The notes: generated from the letters alone by a model not told the origin. A stretch of DNA of 64,000 nt from Sphingomonas dokdonensis (GCF_002197685.1 NZ_NBBI01000001.1:434001-498000), one strand, 5' to 3'; shown: positions 1 to 8,778, counted from the first letter of the stretch. A program made the numbers and translations.

Positions 1-207
1 GACCTGCTTACGCCCGATCGCCTGGCAGCGTCGCTAAGCCTGCTGAAGACGCACGGTACGACCGTTCTGGTCTGCACCAGCCGCCCACAGGATCTGGCGC
101 TTGGCGGTTACCTTTATCTGGGTCATCGCAAGCAATGCCGCTGCGAGAGTGCAGAAGATCTGCGCCACGTCGCCGGGCAGGAGGGCAGCCATGCCGTATC
201 GGCCTGA
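1..207 (+). CDS. ABC transporter ATP-binding protein, C-terminal end (partial)
   Basis: The frame is open from the left edge to TGA at 205-207 and gives 68 C-terminal residues; the start lies outside the window. The segment TVLVCTSRPQDLAL has the layout of the last core strand and H-loop of an ABC nucleotide-binding domain. Ser stands where the switch His is usual (TSRP instead of THRP). The following genes encode an HlyD-type adaptor and a TolC-type channel and overlap or abut this gene, so it is probably the inner-membrane ATPase of a type I secretion or efflux system. The family call is an inference from a short tail and from context; substrate unknown. Confidence 0.6.
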   Translation, partial: DLLTPDRLAASLSLLKTHGTTVLVCTSRPQDLALGGYLYLGHRKQCRCESAEDLRHVAGQEGSHAVSA

Positions 208-1267
208 ACATATCGGCCATTTCCGCACGCTCGCTTCGCTCCGCCCGCCACGCGTCGGGGTGGTGATCGGATGGTTGCTGTTGCTGGGCATCGCTGCGTC
301 CGTGTTTATCCTCTTCTTCGTGCCGTGGCTGCAAACGGCGCAGGGGCGTGGACAGGTGGTGGCACTGAACCCGAGCGACCGCGCACAGGACGTGACAGCG
401 CTGGTGCCTGGGCGGGTTGAGCGCTGGTACGTCGAGGACGGCCAGCATGTCGAAGAAGGGGCGCCGATCGCCCGTATCGTCGATCTTGACCCGAACTTCC
501 TGTCCCGCCTTGCAGCCGAGCGGGCGCAGGTGGAGGCGGAGATCGCGGCGGTGCGACAGGCGCAATCGGTCGCAAGCATCGATGTCAGCCGGACTCGGCA
601 ATTGCTGGCCGAAGGCTTGGCCGCGCGGCGCGATTATGAGCAAGCGCAGATCAAGGTGGCCGATGCGGCTGCGAAGCTGGCGGAGTCGCGTGCAAAGCTG
701 AACCGGATCGATGTTCAACTCAATCGGCAGTCGGCCCAGCTAGTGCGCGCGCCGCGTACTGGGCGGATCCAGAATCTGAACGCTGCTGCGGGCGGCGGTC
801 TGGTGTCCGCAGGCACCGTGCTTGCGGTGGTCGCGCCCGAGCAGGTCCAGCGTGCGGTGGAGCTGCTGATGAACGGCCGCGACGTACCGCTGCTTCGGCC
901 GGGGCGTCCCGTACGGCTGGAGTTTGAAGGCTGGCCGGCGATCCAGCTCAGCGGCTGGCCGTCGATCGCTTATGGCTATTTCGACGGGCGCGTGCGGACG
1001 ATCGATCCGACGGCCAATGCGCAAGGGCTGTTCCGCATTCTGGTCGAGCCAGCGCCCAACAAGCCGGCGTGGCCCGAACAGCGCTTCGTGCGGCTGGGCA
1101 GCAAGGTGCAAGGCTGGGTCCAGGGCGAGACGGTTTCGGTCGGGTACGAGCTGTGGCGTCAGCTAAACGACTTCCCCATCGAATTCGGGAACACCGGAGT
1201 GGATGGCAGCACGACGACAAAGGAGGATGAGAAGACGGCGGTAACAAAGGCGAAGCGGCCGAAATGA
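191..1267 (+). CDS. HlyD-family periplasmic adaptor (membrane fusion protein)
   Basis: A 358-residue protein that would link the ABC exporter to the outer-membrane channel. I chose ATG 191 because AGGAGG lies just upstream and because it overlaps the previous gene by 17 bases; the open frame continues further upstream without support. A single membrane anchor lies at about residues 19-42. It is followed by the biotinyl-lipoyl-like half (VPGRVERWYVEDGQHVEEG), a long Ala/Glu/Arg-rich coiled hairpin (about 100-180), and the second lipoyl half (VRAPRTGRIQNLNAAAGG). The C-terminus is a charged Thr/Lys-rich tail. It ends in an ATGA-type overlap with the TolC-like gene, so the two are co-transcribed. 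Confidence 0.88.
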   Translation: MPYRPEHIGHFRTLASLRPPRVGVVIGWLLLLGIAASVFILFFVPWLQTAQGRGQVVALNPSDRAQDVTALVPGRVERWYVEDGQHVEEGAPIARIVDLDPNFLSRLAAERAQVEAEIAAVRQAQSVASIDVSRTRQLLAEGLAARRDYEQAQIKVADAAAKLAESRAKLNRIDVQLNRQSAQLVRAPRTGRIQNLNAAAGGGLVSAGTVLAVVAPEQVQRAVELLMNGRDVPLLRPGRPVRLEFEGWPAIQLSGWPSIAYGYFDGRVRTIDPTANAQGLFRILVEPAPNKPAWPEQRFVRLGSKVQGWVQGETVSVGYELWRQLNDFPIEFGNTGVDGSTTTKEDEKTAVTKAKRPK

Positions 1268-2718
1268 TGCGCTTGCTAATTGCATTGCCACTGATCGCGG
1301 CGGTGCCCATTATCGGTCTGCCGGGTGGCGCACAGGCGCAGACATTAGCACGCGTTGCTGCGCCGAGCGTCAGTGAGGGCGCCTTGACGCTAGACGAGGT
1401 GCTCCGCGTTTCCGCGCGCGCTGCGCCGCAGATCGTGGAAGCGCTAGCGCGTGAGCGGGCGGCGGAAGGGCGCGCGCTGAGCGCGGCAGGCGCGTTCGAT
1501 ACCGTGTTCGAGGTGGACGGGCGATCGCGCGCGCTGGGCTATTATGACGGCACGGTCGTTGCAGGCCGCGCGACCCGTCCGCTGACGGGCAATGGTGGCT
1601 ATGTCTATGGCGGGTACCGGGTCAGCCGCGGCGATTTCCCGATCTACGAGGACGAGAATTACACCAATCGACTTGGGGAGGTGAAGGTCGGCGCCCTGTA
1701 TTCGCTGCTGCGTGACCGGCTGGTGGACGAACGACGGACCCGCCAAACGGTAGCGGCCGCCGACATCGACATCGCGCGGTTCGAGCGGGAGTCGGTGGCG
1801 ATCGGCGTGCAGCGGCGGGCGATCGACGCGTACCAGAACTGGGTCGTGGCGGGGCTACGCCTTGCCGCCTATCGCGATCTGCTCAACCTTTCCGAAAGCC
1901 GGCGCGGCGCGATTGCTCGGCAGGTCGAATTGGGGGCGCGGCCAGAGATCCTTTTGGCGGAGAACGACCAGAACCTGGTGCGGCGCCGGGCGCTGGTGGT
2001 GCGGGCAGAGGGCGATTTCGAAGCAGCGGCAAACGCGCTGTCGCTCTATTATCGTAATTCAGCCGGTGAACCTGTTCTGGTCGAGGCCGATCGACTGCCG
2101 GCCGACGCAACGGCATTGACCGGCGTTGTGGCCGCTGCGGTGGCCGATTTCGCCCAGCGACGCCCGGATCTGCAGGTGCTGCTGGCCAAGATCGACCAGG
2201 GCAGCGCCAAGCTGGCGCTCGCGCGGAACGATTTGCGCCCACGGCTCGACCTTCGTGGGGAGGTCGGCAAGGATGTCGGCGACGAAGGGCTGGGTGGTCG
2301 CTCTCGCACACCGTTGGAGGCTGCGGTTGGTTTTCGCTTCTCCATCCCGTTACAGAACAGGGCAGCACGCGGGCGACTGGCAGAGGCGCAAGCCGAGATC
2401 GATGCGTTGCAGGCGCGAAGCCGGTTTCTGCGCGATCAGATCGCTACGGAAGTCGAGGGCATCACCATCAACGTCGGTGCGGCCGAGCGGCTCGCCACCA
2501 TCGCGGAGCAGGAGCGGATGTTGGCCGAGCGACTCGCCAATGCCGAGCGCCGTCGTTTCGAGCTCGGCTCCAGCGATTTCTTCCTGGTCAACCAGCGCGA
2601 GGAAACCGCTAACGACGCGCGGGTGCGATTGATCGACGCGCAGGCGCGGATCGCCACCGCCCGCGCCGAGTTGGCAGCGGCGACGGCGGACCGTGGCGCG
2701 CTTGGCTTGGAGCCCTGA
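1264..2718 (+). CDS. TolC-family outer membrane efflux protein
   Basis: A 484-residue outer-membrane channel of the OEP/TolC family, the exit duct of the secretion system encoded upstream. An N-terminal signal peptide ends near residue 26 (GGAQAQ). The mature part shows the two long amphipathic Ala/Arg/Glu-rich helical repeats typical of TolC, for example around residues 170-250 and 370-470, including RRPDLQVLLAKIDQ, which is like the RPD motif of the family. The start is ATG 1264, overlapping the stop of the HlyD gene by four bases. Length fits the family. No secreted substrate gene is visible downstream. Confidence 0.9.
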   Translation: MMRLLIALPLIAAVPIIGLPGGAQAQTLARVAAPSVSEGALTLDEVLRVSARAAPQIVEALARERAAEGRALSAAGAFDTVFEVDGRSRALGYYDGTVVAGRATRPLTGNGGYVYGGYRVSRGDFPIYEDENYTNRLGEVKVGALYSLLRDRLVDERRTRQTVAAADIDIARFERESVAIGVQRRAIDAYQNWVVAGLRLAAYRDLLNLSESRRGAIARQVELGARPEILLAENDQNLVRRRALVVRAEGDFEAAANALSLYYRNSAGEPVLVEADRLPADATALTGVVAAAVADFAQRRPDLQVLLAKIDQGSAKLALARNDLRPRLDLRGEVGKDVGDEGLGGRSRTPLEAAVGFRFSIPLQNRAARGRLAEAQAEIDALQARSRFLRDQIATEVEGITINVGAAERLATIAEQERMLAERLANAERRRFELGSSDFFLVNQREETANDARVRLIDAQARIATARAELAAATADRGALGLEP

Positions 2719-2776
2719 TCGAGGCGTCTCGGGCACCAGTGCCTTTCGTTCTTTATCGCTGCGCAGTTCATGGACC

Positions 2777-2797
2777 GGTAACGTCGCAGCTGTTACC
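2777..2797. repeat. Inverted repeat GGTAAC-N9-GTTACC
   Basis: Six-base perfect arms (2777-2782 and 2792-2797) flank nine bases between the tolC-like gene and the DUF2062 gene, 29 bases before the GTG start of the latter. Partial further pairing (CCGG outside the arms) is possible. There is no T-run after it, so it is more likely an operator or leader hairpin than an intrinsic terminator. Function is not known. Confidence 0.35.
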
Positions 2798-2825
2798 TGC
2801 CGGTGTCGCGTAAAGGTCGGTTAGC

Positions 2826-3374
2826 GTGCGCTGGATTTCTTCAAGATTGCCTGATCGCGAGCGGTTGCTGGCAAATCGCTGGTTGCGTCCTTTTGCGCAT
2901 CGACTCAGCAATCCCTCCTTGTGGCACCTGAACCGGCGGTCGGCAGCGCGTGGTTTGGCGCTGGGTCTGTTCGCCGGGCTGATCCTGCCGATTGGACAGA
3001 TCGTCGTGGCGGCACTGCTGGCACTGTCCGCGCGGGCAAACGTCCTTGTCGCTGCGGGTGCAACGCTGGTTACCAATCCGCTGACCTTTCCGCCGATATA
3101 TTTTCTTGCCTACCGCCTTGGGTGCAGCCTGACCGGTGCAGGTCGCGTCCATCCGGCCGGTTCGCCGCCTCGGCCCGCGATGGCGACGTGGTTGTTCGAT
3201 ATTGCCGCACCGACCGCGGCAGGGCTGGTGTTTCTAGCCTTTGTCGTAGCCGGGCTTGGCTATGCGCTGGTGCATGTTGGTTGGCGGTGGCGTGTCGGTC
3301 GCCGGTGGCAGCAGCGGCAACGACGGAGGCGTATGTTAAAGTCAGCGCCTCTGTCCTCGACCGCTGCTGGCTGA
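2826..3374 (+). CDS. DUF2062 domain-containing membrane protein
   Basis: A 182-residue protein with a DUF2062-like core: hydrophobic stretches at about 43-68 and 74-98 carrying the family-like TNPLTFPPIYFLAYRLG, and a third membrane segment at about 125-150. The C-terminus is very Arg/Gln-rich (RRWQQRQRRRR) and presumably cytoplasmic. The start is GTG 2826. The family is usually a small inner-membrane protein of unknown function. It stands alone between the secretion operon and an outer-membrane protein gene, so context gives no function. Confidence 0.75.
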   Translation: MRWISSRLPDRERLLANRWLRPFAHRLSNPSLWHLNRRSAARGLALGLFAGLILPIGQIVVAALLALSARANVLVAAGATLVTNPLTFPPIYFLAYRLGCSLTGAGRVHPAGSPPRPAMATWLFDIAAPTAAGLVFLAFVVAGLGYALVHVGWRWRVGRRWQQRQRRRRMLKSAPLSSTAAG

Positions 3375-3512
3375 TCGCAGCAGATTTCGCACGCGACCGT
3401 TTGGCCCAACGTTGTGGCGTCTCTTGTTGCTGCATGACATACGTATCGCGATCGACGATGCCTCGAGATGGGGGATCGCTACGCGGTGCGGGGGCAACGG
3501 CTATGAGGTTTC

Positions 3513-4940
3513 GTGCTGCGCCTGCGCGTCAACCGAGAACAGGTCTTGGTAAATAGGAAGCTTTCCGGTGCGGGGCTGCGGACCGCCGGTGCTGTGCTCT
3601 TACTGGCATTCAGCGCTGCGCCTACCAGTGCTCAGGAGGCGGCGCCTAGCGGATCCTCGCCTCAGGAAGCGCTGACGATACAAAGTTCGTACCGGTCGAG
3701 GGTCGAGGTGCTCGACGGTCAGGCGCGGGCAGTCGGCCCCACACATGATTTCATGTGGTCGCACCGTGCCATCGTCTTCGCCGAATATGAAACCGGCGTC
3801 GTTCGTGTCGGCGGGGAGTTGCGCGATGCACGCGCGGCGGGGGAACGGCGGAACTCCACGGCTGGCGTCGCGGAGGTGAACAGTCTGGAGCCAGTGCAGG
3901 CTTATCTGGCCGCTGATCTTGGGCCGATGCTTGCGGTGGGTGGCACAACATCATTGACCGCTGGACGCTTTACAATGGAGCTCAGCTCCGGGCGGCAGAT
4001 CGCGACGCCAGAATTTGCTAATAGCGTTAACAGCTTCGTTGGCGCTCAGTTGATGTGGAGTGGCCTCGGGCAGGATCAGCTAATGGCGTTCTGGACGATG
4101 CCCGGCGTGCGCCTGCCAAACACATCTGAAGAGATACTGTCGAACAAGACGCGGCTGGACCATTTCAGCCACGCCTTGGTCTTATCGGGTCTCAGCTTCA
4201 CCAAAGCCGAGGTTGGTGCGGGCGCGGCGGGCGAGATCTATCTGCTGCGTCTGAACGAACATGACACACCGGGCTTTCCGACGCGTGATCGCCACCTTAC
4301 CGTTGTTGGTGTAAGAACAGCACGCCCGCCCGCGCCCGGCAAGCTCGATTTCGAAGTCGAGCTGATCCGGCAAACAGGGCATGTGCGCGCAACGGCGCGG
4401 CCGGACGACCTGCGTACCCTTCGTGCTGAGGCGTACCTGATCCATGCCGAGATCGGGCGAAGAGGCGTTGGCCATGGGGCGGTTCGGCCCTCGCTTCACT
4501 TCGATCTTGCGACGGGTGACGATCGCGATCTGGACAAATGGAGCCGGTTCGATCCCCTGTTCGGCGGCCCTCGAGGCGATTTCGGCCCGACATCGCTCTA
4601 TGGCGCGGTGACGCGATCCAATATCGTGTCGGCAGGCGCGCGCGTGGAGGTGGCGCCATCCAAGCGGACCGACGGCGCTTTCATGACCCGCGCCTTATGG
4701 CTTCACTCACCCGTTGACAGCTTCGCGGCCACGGGTGTGCAGGATCGCAGCGGCCACTCCGGTCGGTGGGCGGGCATTCAATTCGAGGGGCGGGTCCGCC
4801 ACTGGATCATCCCGCGCCGGCTGCGCGCGGAGGGCGGGGCGGTGTGGCTTGTGAAAGGGCGATTCCTCAGGGACGCGCCAAATGTGGCTTACCGCGGCGA
4901 CAGCCGCTACGGCTATTTCGACCTGACGCTGAGCATATAG
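3513..4940 (+). CDS. Alginate-export-like outer membrane beta-barrel protein
   Basis: Up to 475 residues. An N-terminal signal peptide (GAVLLLAFSAAPTSAQ, ending near residue 41) is followed by a long alternating polar/hydrophobic region and a terminal strand (SRYGYFDLTLSI) suited to an outer-membrane barrel. The segments YRSRVEVLDGQ, FAEYETGVVRVGGELRDAR and TAGRFTMELSSGRQI resemble the alginate-export (AlgE-like) porin family of Sphingomonadaceae. The start is uncertain: GTG 3513 is the longest frame, and TTG 3546 would give a more compact signal peptide. The gene is monocistronic; there is no polysaccharide gene next to it, so a role in alginate transport is not supported by context. Confidence 0.7.
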   Translation: MLRLRVNREQVLVNRKLSGAGLRTAGAVLLLAFSAAPTSAQEAAPSGSSPQEALTIQSSYRSRVEVLDGQARAVGPTHDFMWSHRAIVFAEYETGVVRVGGELRDARAAGERRNSTAGVAEVNSLEPVQAYLAADLGPMLAVGGTTSLTAGRFTMELSSGRQIATPEFANSVNSFVGAQLMWSGLGQDQLMAFWTMPGVRLPNTSEEILSNKTRLDHFSHALVLSGLSFTKAEVGAGAAGEIYLLRLNEHDTPGFPTRDRHLTVVGVRTARPPAPGKLDFEVELIRQTGHVRATARPDDLRTLRAEAYLIHAEIGRRGVGHGAVRPSLHFDLATGDDRDLDKWSRFDPLFGGPRGDFGPTSLYGAVTRSNIVSAGARVEVAPSKRTDGAFMTRALWLHSPVDSFAATGVQDRSGHSGRWAGIQFEGRVRHWIIPRRLRAEGGAVWLVKGRFLRDAPNVAYRGDSRYGYFDLTLSI

Positions 4941-5021
4941 GGGCCTCGTTCGCTCGAACGGAGTTGAGTTCTCGCCTTAGCCGCACTGCCATCAGCAGGC
5001 AGAGAAGCGCGGCACCCGCGC

Positions 5022-5636
5022 TCAAGCGTCTGGGAACATGCCGGCCGCAAAGGCGATCTTCAGTGCATCCGAGAGGCTTCGCACATCGAGCTTTTGCATC
5101 AAATTGGCGCGATAGATCTCCACAGTACGTGGACTTAGCTCCAGTTCGAATGCGATAACCTTATTGGACCGCCCTTCGATCAGGCCCTTCAACACGTCTC
5201 GCTCGCGCGGAGACAGCGCATCGATGCGCGAGGCAGCCTGGGCGGTGCGTTCTTCCATCGCATGCTGCTGCTCGTGCTGCACGAAGGCCGCATCGATCAA
5301 CTGCAGCAGGACCACCGGATCATACGGCTTTTCGAGAAAATCCACGGCCCCGATCTTCATCGCCTGAACCGCGACATCGATGCTCCCCTTGCCGGTCAGC
5401 ACGATGGACACGAAGCGATTGCCGAAGGGGCGCAAGGCGCGCAGAACGTCTAGCCCGTTGCTCCCCGGCATATTGAAATCGAGCAGTAGAACGCCGGGGT
5501 CAAGCTCCTCCACTTGCTCCAGAAACAGATCGCCGGAGCGAAAGCTTCTGATCAGCAAGTTCTTGCGGACAGAGAGAAGGCTTTGCAGGGAGGCCCGGAC
5601 GGGATCGTCATCGTCCACGATGTAGATGGTGCGCAT
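5022..5636 (-). CDS. fixJ: FixJ-family response regulator
   Basis: A 204-residue two-domain regulator. The receiver domain (about 1-120) has the acidic pocket DDDD at 8-11, phospho-acceptor Asp53 (LLLDFNMPG), Thr81 and Lys103 (FLEKP). The output domain is a LuxR/FixJ-type helix-turn-helix at about 140-195 (LSPRERDVLKGLIEG and SPRTVEIYRANLMQKL). The start codon overlaps the stop of the upstream histidine kinase gene by one base, which marks it as that kinase's partner. In known FixLJ systems the phosphorylated regulator activates fixK and genes for microaerobic respiration. No fixK is present in this window, so the targets here are unknown. Confidence 0.9.
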   Translation of the reverse strand: MRTIYIVDDDDPVRASLQSLLSVRKNLLIRSFRSGDLFLEQVEELDPGVLLLDFNMPGSNGLDVLRALRPFGNRFVSIVLTGKGSIDVAVQAMKIGAVDFLEKPYDPVVLLQLIDAAFVQHEQQHAMEERTAQAASRIDALSPRERDVLKGLIEGRSNKVIAFELELSPRTVEIYRANLMQKLDVRSLSDALKIAFAAGMFPDA

Positions 5637-8443
5637 CAGGGAAGCTCAAGCTCCGTTTCATTGATCATCGGAACGGTAAAGCGGAACCTTGCGCCACCCT
5701 CCGGCATGTTTTCACCCATAAGCTCGCCGCCATGTGCTTCGATGATGCGACGGCTGATCGAAAGGCCCACACCCATGCTAGCTTCTCCCTTGGTCGAGAA
5801 AAACGGTGCATGGTTTTCCTGAAAGAAGTCAGCTGGCAATCCGGGACCATTGTCGCTGATCGCGATCTCAACCGTTTCCGGGTCGACGACGTTGCTTTGC
5901 ATCATGATGTTCATATGTCGCACGTCGGCGCTGCGCATCGCTTCCAATGCATTGCGGAGCAGGTTGACCAGAACTTGCTGGATCTGCACGCGATCCGCGA
6001 ACATGAAGACTGCAGTCGGGTCGAGCTCGTAGCGGACCGTCACATCAAGCTGCTTCTGGCCGACAAGGACAAGCGCCACCGCATCCCGCAAAGTGTCATC
6101 CACGCGCTCGGCACGCACCTCTGAGTCGCGACGCGATACGAAATCGCGCAGGCGGCGGATGATGTCGCCTGCCCTAAGCACCTGCGCCCGCGCCTGGTCC
6201 AGCATTTCGCGGACCTGTTCGGACTCCGCGTCTTCCTCAAGCAACAGTGAAGCGGTGGCGACGAAGTTTGCCGACGCGGCAAGCGGCTGGTTCAATTCGT
6301 GCGCAAGCCCGGCGGCCATCTCCCCCATCGCTCCCAATCGCGACAGATGGGTCAGCTCCGACCGCAATGTGTTCAGTCGTTCCTCATTGTCCAAGCGCTG
6401 GCTGATGTCGCGGATGAAGCCGGTGAACAGACGCTCACCGGCCGCTATGGCCTCGCCAACTCTGAGCTCGATCGGGATTTCGCGCCCATCGGCGGCGATC
6501 GCGGTCAACAGGCGGTTGTTTCCGATAACCCGCTTGTCGCCTGTGGTGAGGTATCGGGTCAAATAGCTTGTGTGCTTATCCTGATGCTCGGTGGGGGTCA
6601 GGATAGAGATGTTCCGACCGATCACCTCTTCGGCGGAATAGCCAAACAATTGTTCGGCCGTGCGGCTGAAGGAGAGGATCTGACCTGAATCATTGATCAC
6701 CACCATTGCGTCCGGCACGGTTTCCAGAACCGACACGAGCTGCGCTTCGCGCGCCTGCAAGCGCGCTTCGCGCTCCTCCCGTTGCGTAACGTCGACGTTG
6801 ACGCCGAGCGTGCGTATGAGTTCGCCAGCCTCGTCGTAGAAAGCGCGCGCAGATCCTTCGATCGATCGCATCGATCCATCGGGTTGGTTAATCCGGAACT
6901 TAAAGCCGAACCGATCGGCCTTCGTCCTAGTGGCGTCGTCGATCTGGTTGTTGATGGTGGCAAGATCGTCTGGATCTACAAGCGCCTGCCATTGGTCGTA
7001 ATCGTGCAGCGACCCCGCCTCTAGTCCCAGCCGCTCCTCGGCGCCGGCCGACCAGTCGATAACGCCGCTTTTTACATCCCAATCGAAGATGCCGATGCCG
7101 TGCGCGTCCACGGCCATCGCAAGCCGCGCTTCGCTCTCACGCAAGGCGTCCTGCGCGCGCGTGCGTTCCGTGATATCGATCATCGACATCACGAGCATCG
7201 CGTCCGTGCCGCGCCGCTCCAGCCGCCGTATCTGCTGCAACACGCGCAACTCTCGCCCATCGCGGCTGATCTCCACCAACTCTGTGTGACCATCGGTGTG
7301 GTCTTGGGCGGAAGGAAAAACGCCGGGGGCAACCAGATCGCGTTTGTGGCGGCCGATCGCTTCATCCGCAGTCCAGCCGTAAAGATCGACGCAGCCCCGC
7401 GACCAGTGCAAAATCCTGCCGTCGGGATCGGTGAGCGCAACTGCCGTGGAGTCGAGCGCCGATCGGAATTCCTGTACCGACGCACGTTCCTGTATCACCA
7501 TGTTCACGCACCAGAACAGCATGCCGCTGACAACCAGCACGGTGAGGCCGAGGCTCAGAAACTCAGCCGGTAGCGGAGCCAAGGTGCCAGAACGGATCAG
7601 CCAAAACCGCAATGTCAAAATGAGGGTAGGCGCGGTCAGCGCCACCGGGAAGGCGAGACGCATCGCTCGCCATTCGGCGCCTTCGTTGTTGATCAGATCG
7701 CTCCAACCGGATTCGGCTCGCCAGGCGAGCAGGCCAATGGACAGAAACGCAGAACTCAACGCTGCCGGCAGCGAGCCGACGAGCGGTCCCCAGTCCGTGT
7801 CGATCCGGCCAGCACCCTGAAGGATTAGAGACGCTGAAAGCGTGCTGAAACCGAGTGTTAGAGAAGCGAGGATCGACATAATCCGGCCGCTCCGATGACC
7901 GTGGAGATTGGCAAGCGCGACGCCGGTGGTGAGCAGAAGAAAGGTGATTGCGGCGTGGTAACCGGGCGCCCCGGCCACTGGCGCTTGGGATTGAGAGATA
8001 CTTTCCCGCAACACGAAATGATCCAAGTGTGGACCGATGTTCAGCACGTGCTTGATGACCGCGGCAATGCCAAACAACGCTGGTATGCTGATCAATGCGA
8101 TCGCCAATCGTTGCTTGGTCATGATCGTGGCCAACAAGCTGGCCGCCAACGCAATGTAGCCGACACTGACGAGCGGCCAGGTTGGCTGCGAACCGACAAC
8201 AAGACGGGCAAGAAACCGGCTGTCGATTAGCCAGCCACACAACGGAAGCGCCGCGAGAATAAAGCCAAGCCACGTGCACAGAACCGCGATAGCGTAGCTG
8301 GAGTGACTCAGTTGCTGCGTGCGCACTTGTGCCCGAAACCCTGCTGCTTTTACCTTTTGAGCAATCCCCGCAGAGTGATGATCTTGAGCTTCGGTCGCAG
8401 AGGACCGTTGCGGTAGGATTCGAAGATGATCCCGGATGATCAT
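5636..8443 (-). CDS. fixL: FixL-like PAS sensor histidine kinase, probable haem oxygen sensor
   Basis: A 935-residue membrane kinase. About eight membrane helices lie between residues 50 and 316, followed by three PAS domains (about 322-430, 440-555, 565-685). The last matches the FixL haem PAS: TVPDAMVVINDSGQILSF, FGYSAEEVIGRN and FTGFIRDISQR. By alignment from memory, His624 (DKHTSYLTRY) falls on the proximal haem ligand, and Arg630 and Arg644 fall on the two Arg residues that sense bound oxygen in Bradyrhizobium FixL. The kinase core has the H-box His715 (AGLAHELNQPLA), N-box NLLRNALEA (827-835), and G-boxes DNGPG and GVGLS. The N-terminal membrane part is much longer than in rhizobial FixL. 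The first two PAS domains may sense something else. Confidence 0.9.
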   Translation of the reverse strand: MIIRDHLRILPQRSSATEAQDHHSAGIAQKVKAAGFRAQVRTQQLSHSSYAIAVLCTWLGFILAALPLCGWLIDSRFLARLVVGSQPTWPLVSVGYIALAASLLATIMTKQRLAIALISIPALFGIAAVIKHVLNIGPHLDHFVLRESISQSQAPVAGAPGYHAAITFLLLTTGVALANLHGHRSGRIMSILASLTLGFSTLSASLILQGAGRIDTDWGPLVGSLPAALSSAFLSIGLLAWRAESGWSDLINNEGAEWRAMRLAFPVALTAPTLILTLRFWLIRSGTLAPLPAEFLSLGLTVLVVSGMLFWCVNMVIQERASVQEFRSALDSTAVALTDPDGRILHWSRGCVDLYGWTADEAIGRHKRDLVAPGVFPSAQDHTDGHTELVEISRDGRELRVLQQIRRLERRGTDAMLVMSMIDITERTRAQDALRESEARLAMAVDAHGIGIFDWDVKSGVIDWSAGAEERLGLEAGSLHDYDQWQALVDPDDLATINNQIDDATRTKADRFGFKFRINQPDGSMRSIEGSARAFYDEAGELIRTLGVNVDVTQREEREARLQAREAQLVSVLETVPDAMVVINDSGQILSFSRTAEQLFGYSAEEVIGRNISILTPTEHQDKHTSYLTRYLTTGDKRVIGNNRLLTAIAADGREIPIELRVGEAIAAGERLFTGFIRDISQRLDNEERLNTLRSELTHLSRLGAMGEMAAGLAHELNQPLAASANFVATASLLLEEDAESEQVREMLDQARAQVLRAGDIIRRLRDFVSRRDSEVRAERVDDTLRDAVALVLVGQKQLDVTVRYELDPTAVFMFADRVQIQQVLVNLLRNALEAMRSADVRHMNIMMQSNVVDPETVEIAISDNGPGLPADFFQENHAPFFSTKGEASMGVGLSISRRIIEAHGGELMGENMPEGGARFRFTVPMINETELELP

Positions 8444-8518
8444 GCCGGATCAAGTATCACCTGAACGGTGAAAATGCGATAACCAGCTTACTGGCTTATG
8501 CGCCTGATAATATGGACG

Positions 8519-8536
8519 AAATACATCTATGTATTT
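8519..8536. promoter_or_regulatory. Perfect dyad AAATACAT-CT-ATGTATTT (candidate operator)
   Basis: Two perfect 8-base arms (8519-8526 and 8529-8536) are separated by CT. The element lies 76-93 bases upstream of the fixL-like start codon at 8443 and is AT-rich in GC-rich surroundings. A dimeric regulator site is the natural reading; the protein that would bind it is not identified. Confidence 0.45.
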
Positions 8537-8636
8537 TACACGAGGTAATGGTCCAGAATGGCTACGATTAGCAGCTGCTATTCAATCTTCCGTGACGTCG
8601 AATGTTTATTTTGACTGAGCGCTTCTGTTGAGGTTC

Positions 8637-8721
8637 GCTGATAGCGATCACCGCTGATAGCGATCACCGCTGATAGCGATCACCGCTGATAGCGATCACC
8701 GCTGATAGCGATCACCGCTGA
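8637..8721. repeat. Tandem repeat, 5.3 copies of a 16-base unit with TGAT-N4-ATCA cores
   Basis: The unit GCTGATAGCGATCACC occurs five times without a single change (8637-8652, 8653-8668, 8669-8684, 8685-8700, 8701-8716), followed by a partial copy GCTGA. Every unit contains TGAT-AGCG-ATCA, an inverted repeat identical to the inner eight bases of the FNR/FixK recognition sequence TTGAT-N4-ATCAA; the outermost T and A are replaced by C. The array ends about 195 bases upstream of the fixL-like start and lies downstream of the minus-strand hypothetical gene. Confidence 0.9.
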
Positions 8722-8778
8722 AGCGCAGCCGCCCGGCCCAGCGTAGCTTGGGCGTAGCATCGTGAAATGGGCGCGCAC

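Larger units (their letters stand above)
8444..8778. other. Intergenic region upstream of fixL-like gene
   Basis: These 335 bases hold no credible gene. They contain an 18-base perfect dyad close to the fixL-like start (8519-8536) and a five-copy 16-base tandem repeat (8637-8721), both listed separately. The part next to the kinase gene is clearly more AT-rich than the surrounding coding DNA, as expected for a promoter region reading to the left. Confidence 0.6.

Noticed and set aside
4941..5021. Hairpin CTCGTTCG/CGAACGGAG between convergent genes as a terminator
   Set aside because: The arms need a bulge and no T-run follows on either strand.
8637..8721. CRISPR array or plasmid-type iteron origin
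   Set aside because: The 16-base units are contiguous without spacers, and there is no cas, rep or par gene nearby, so neither a CRISPR array nor a replication origin is supported.
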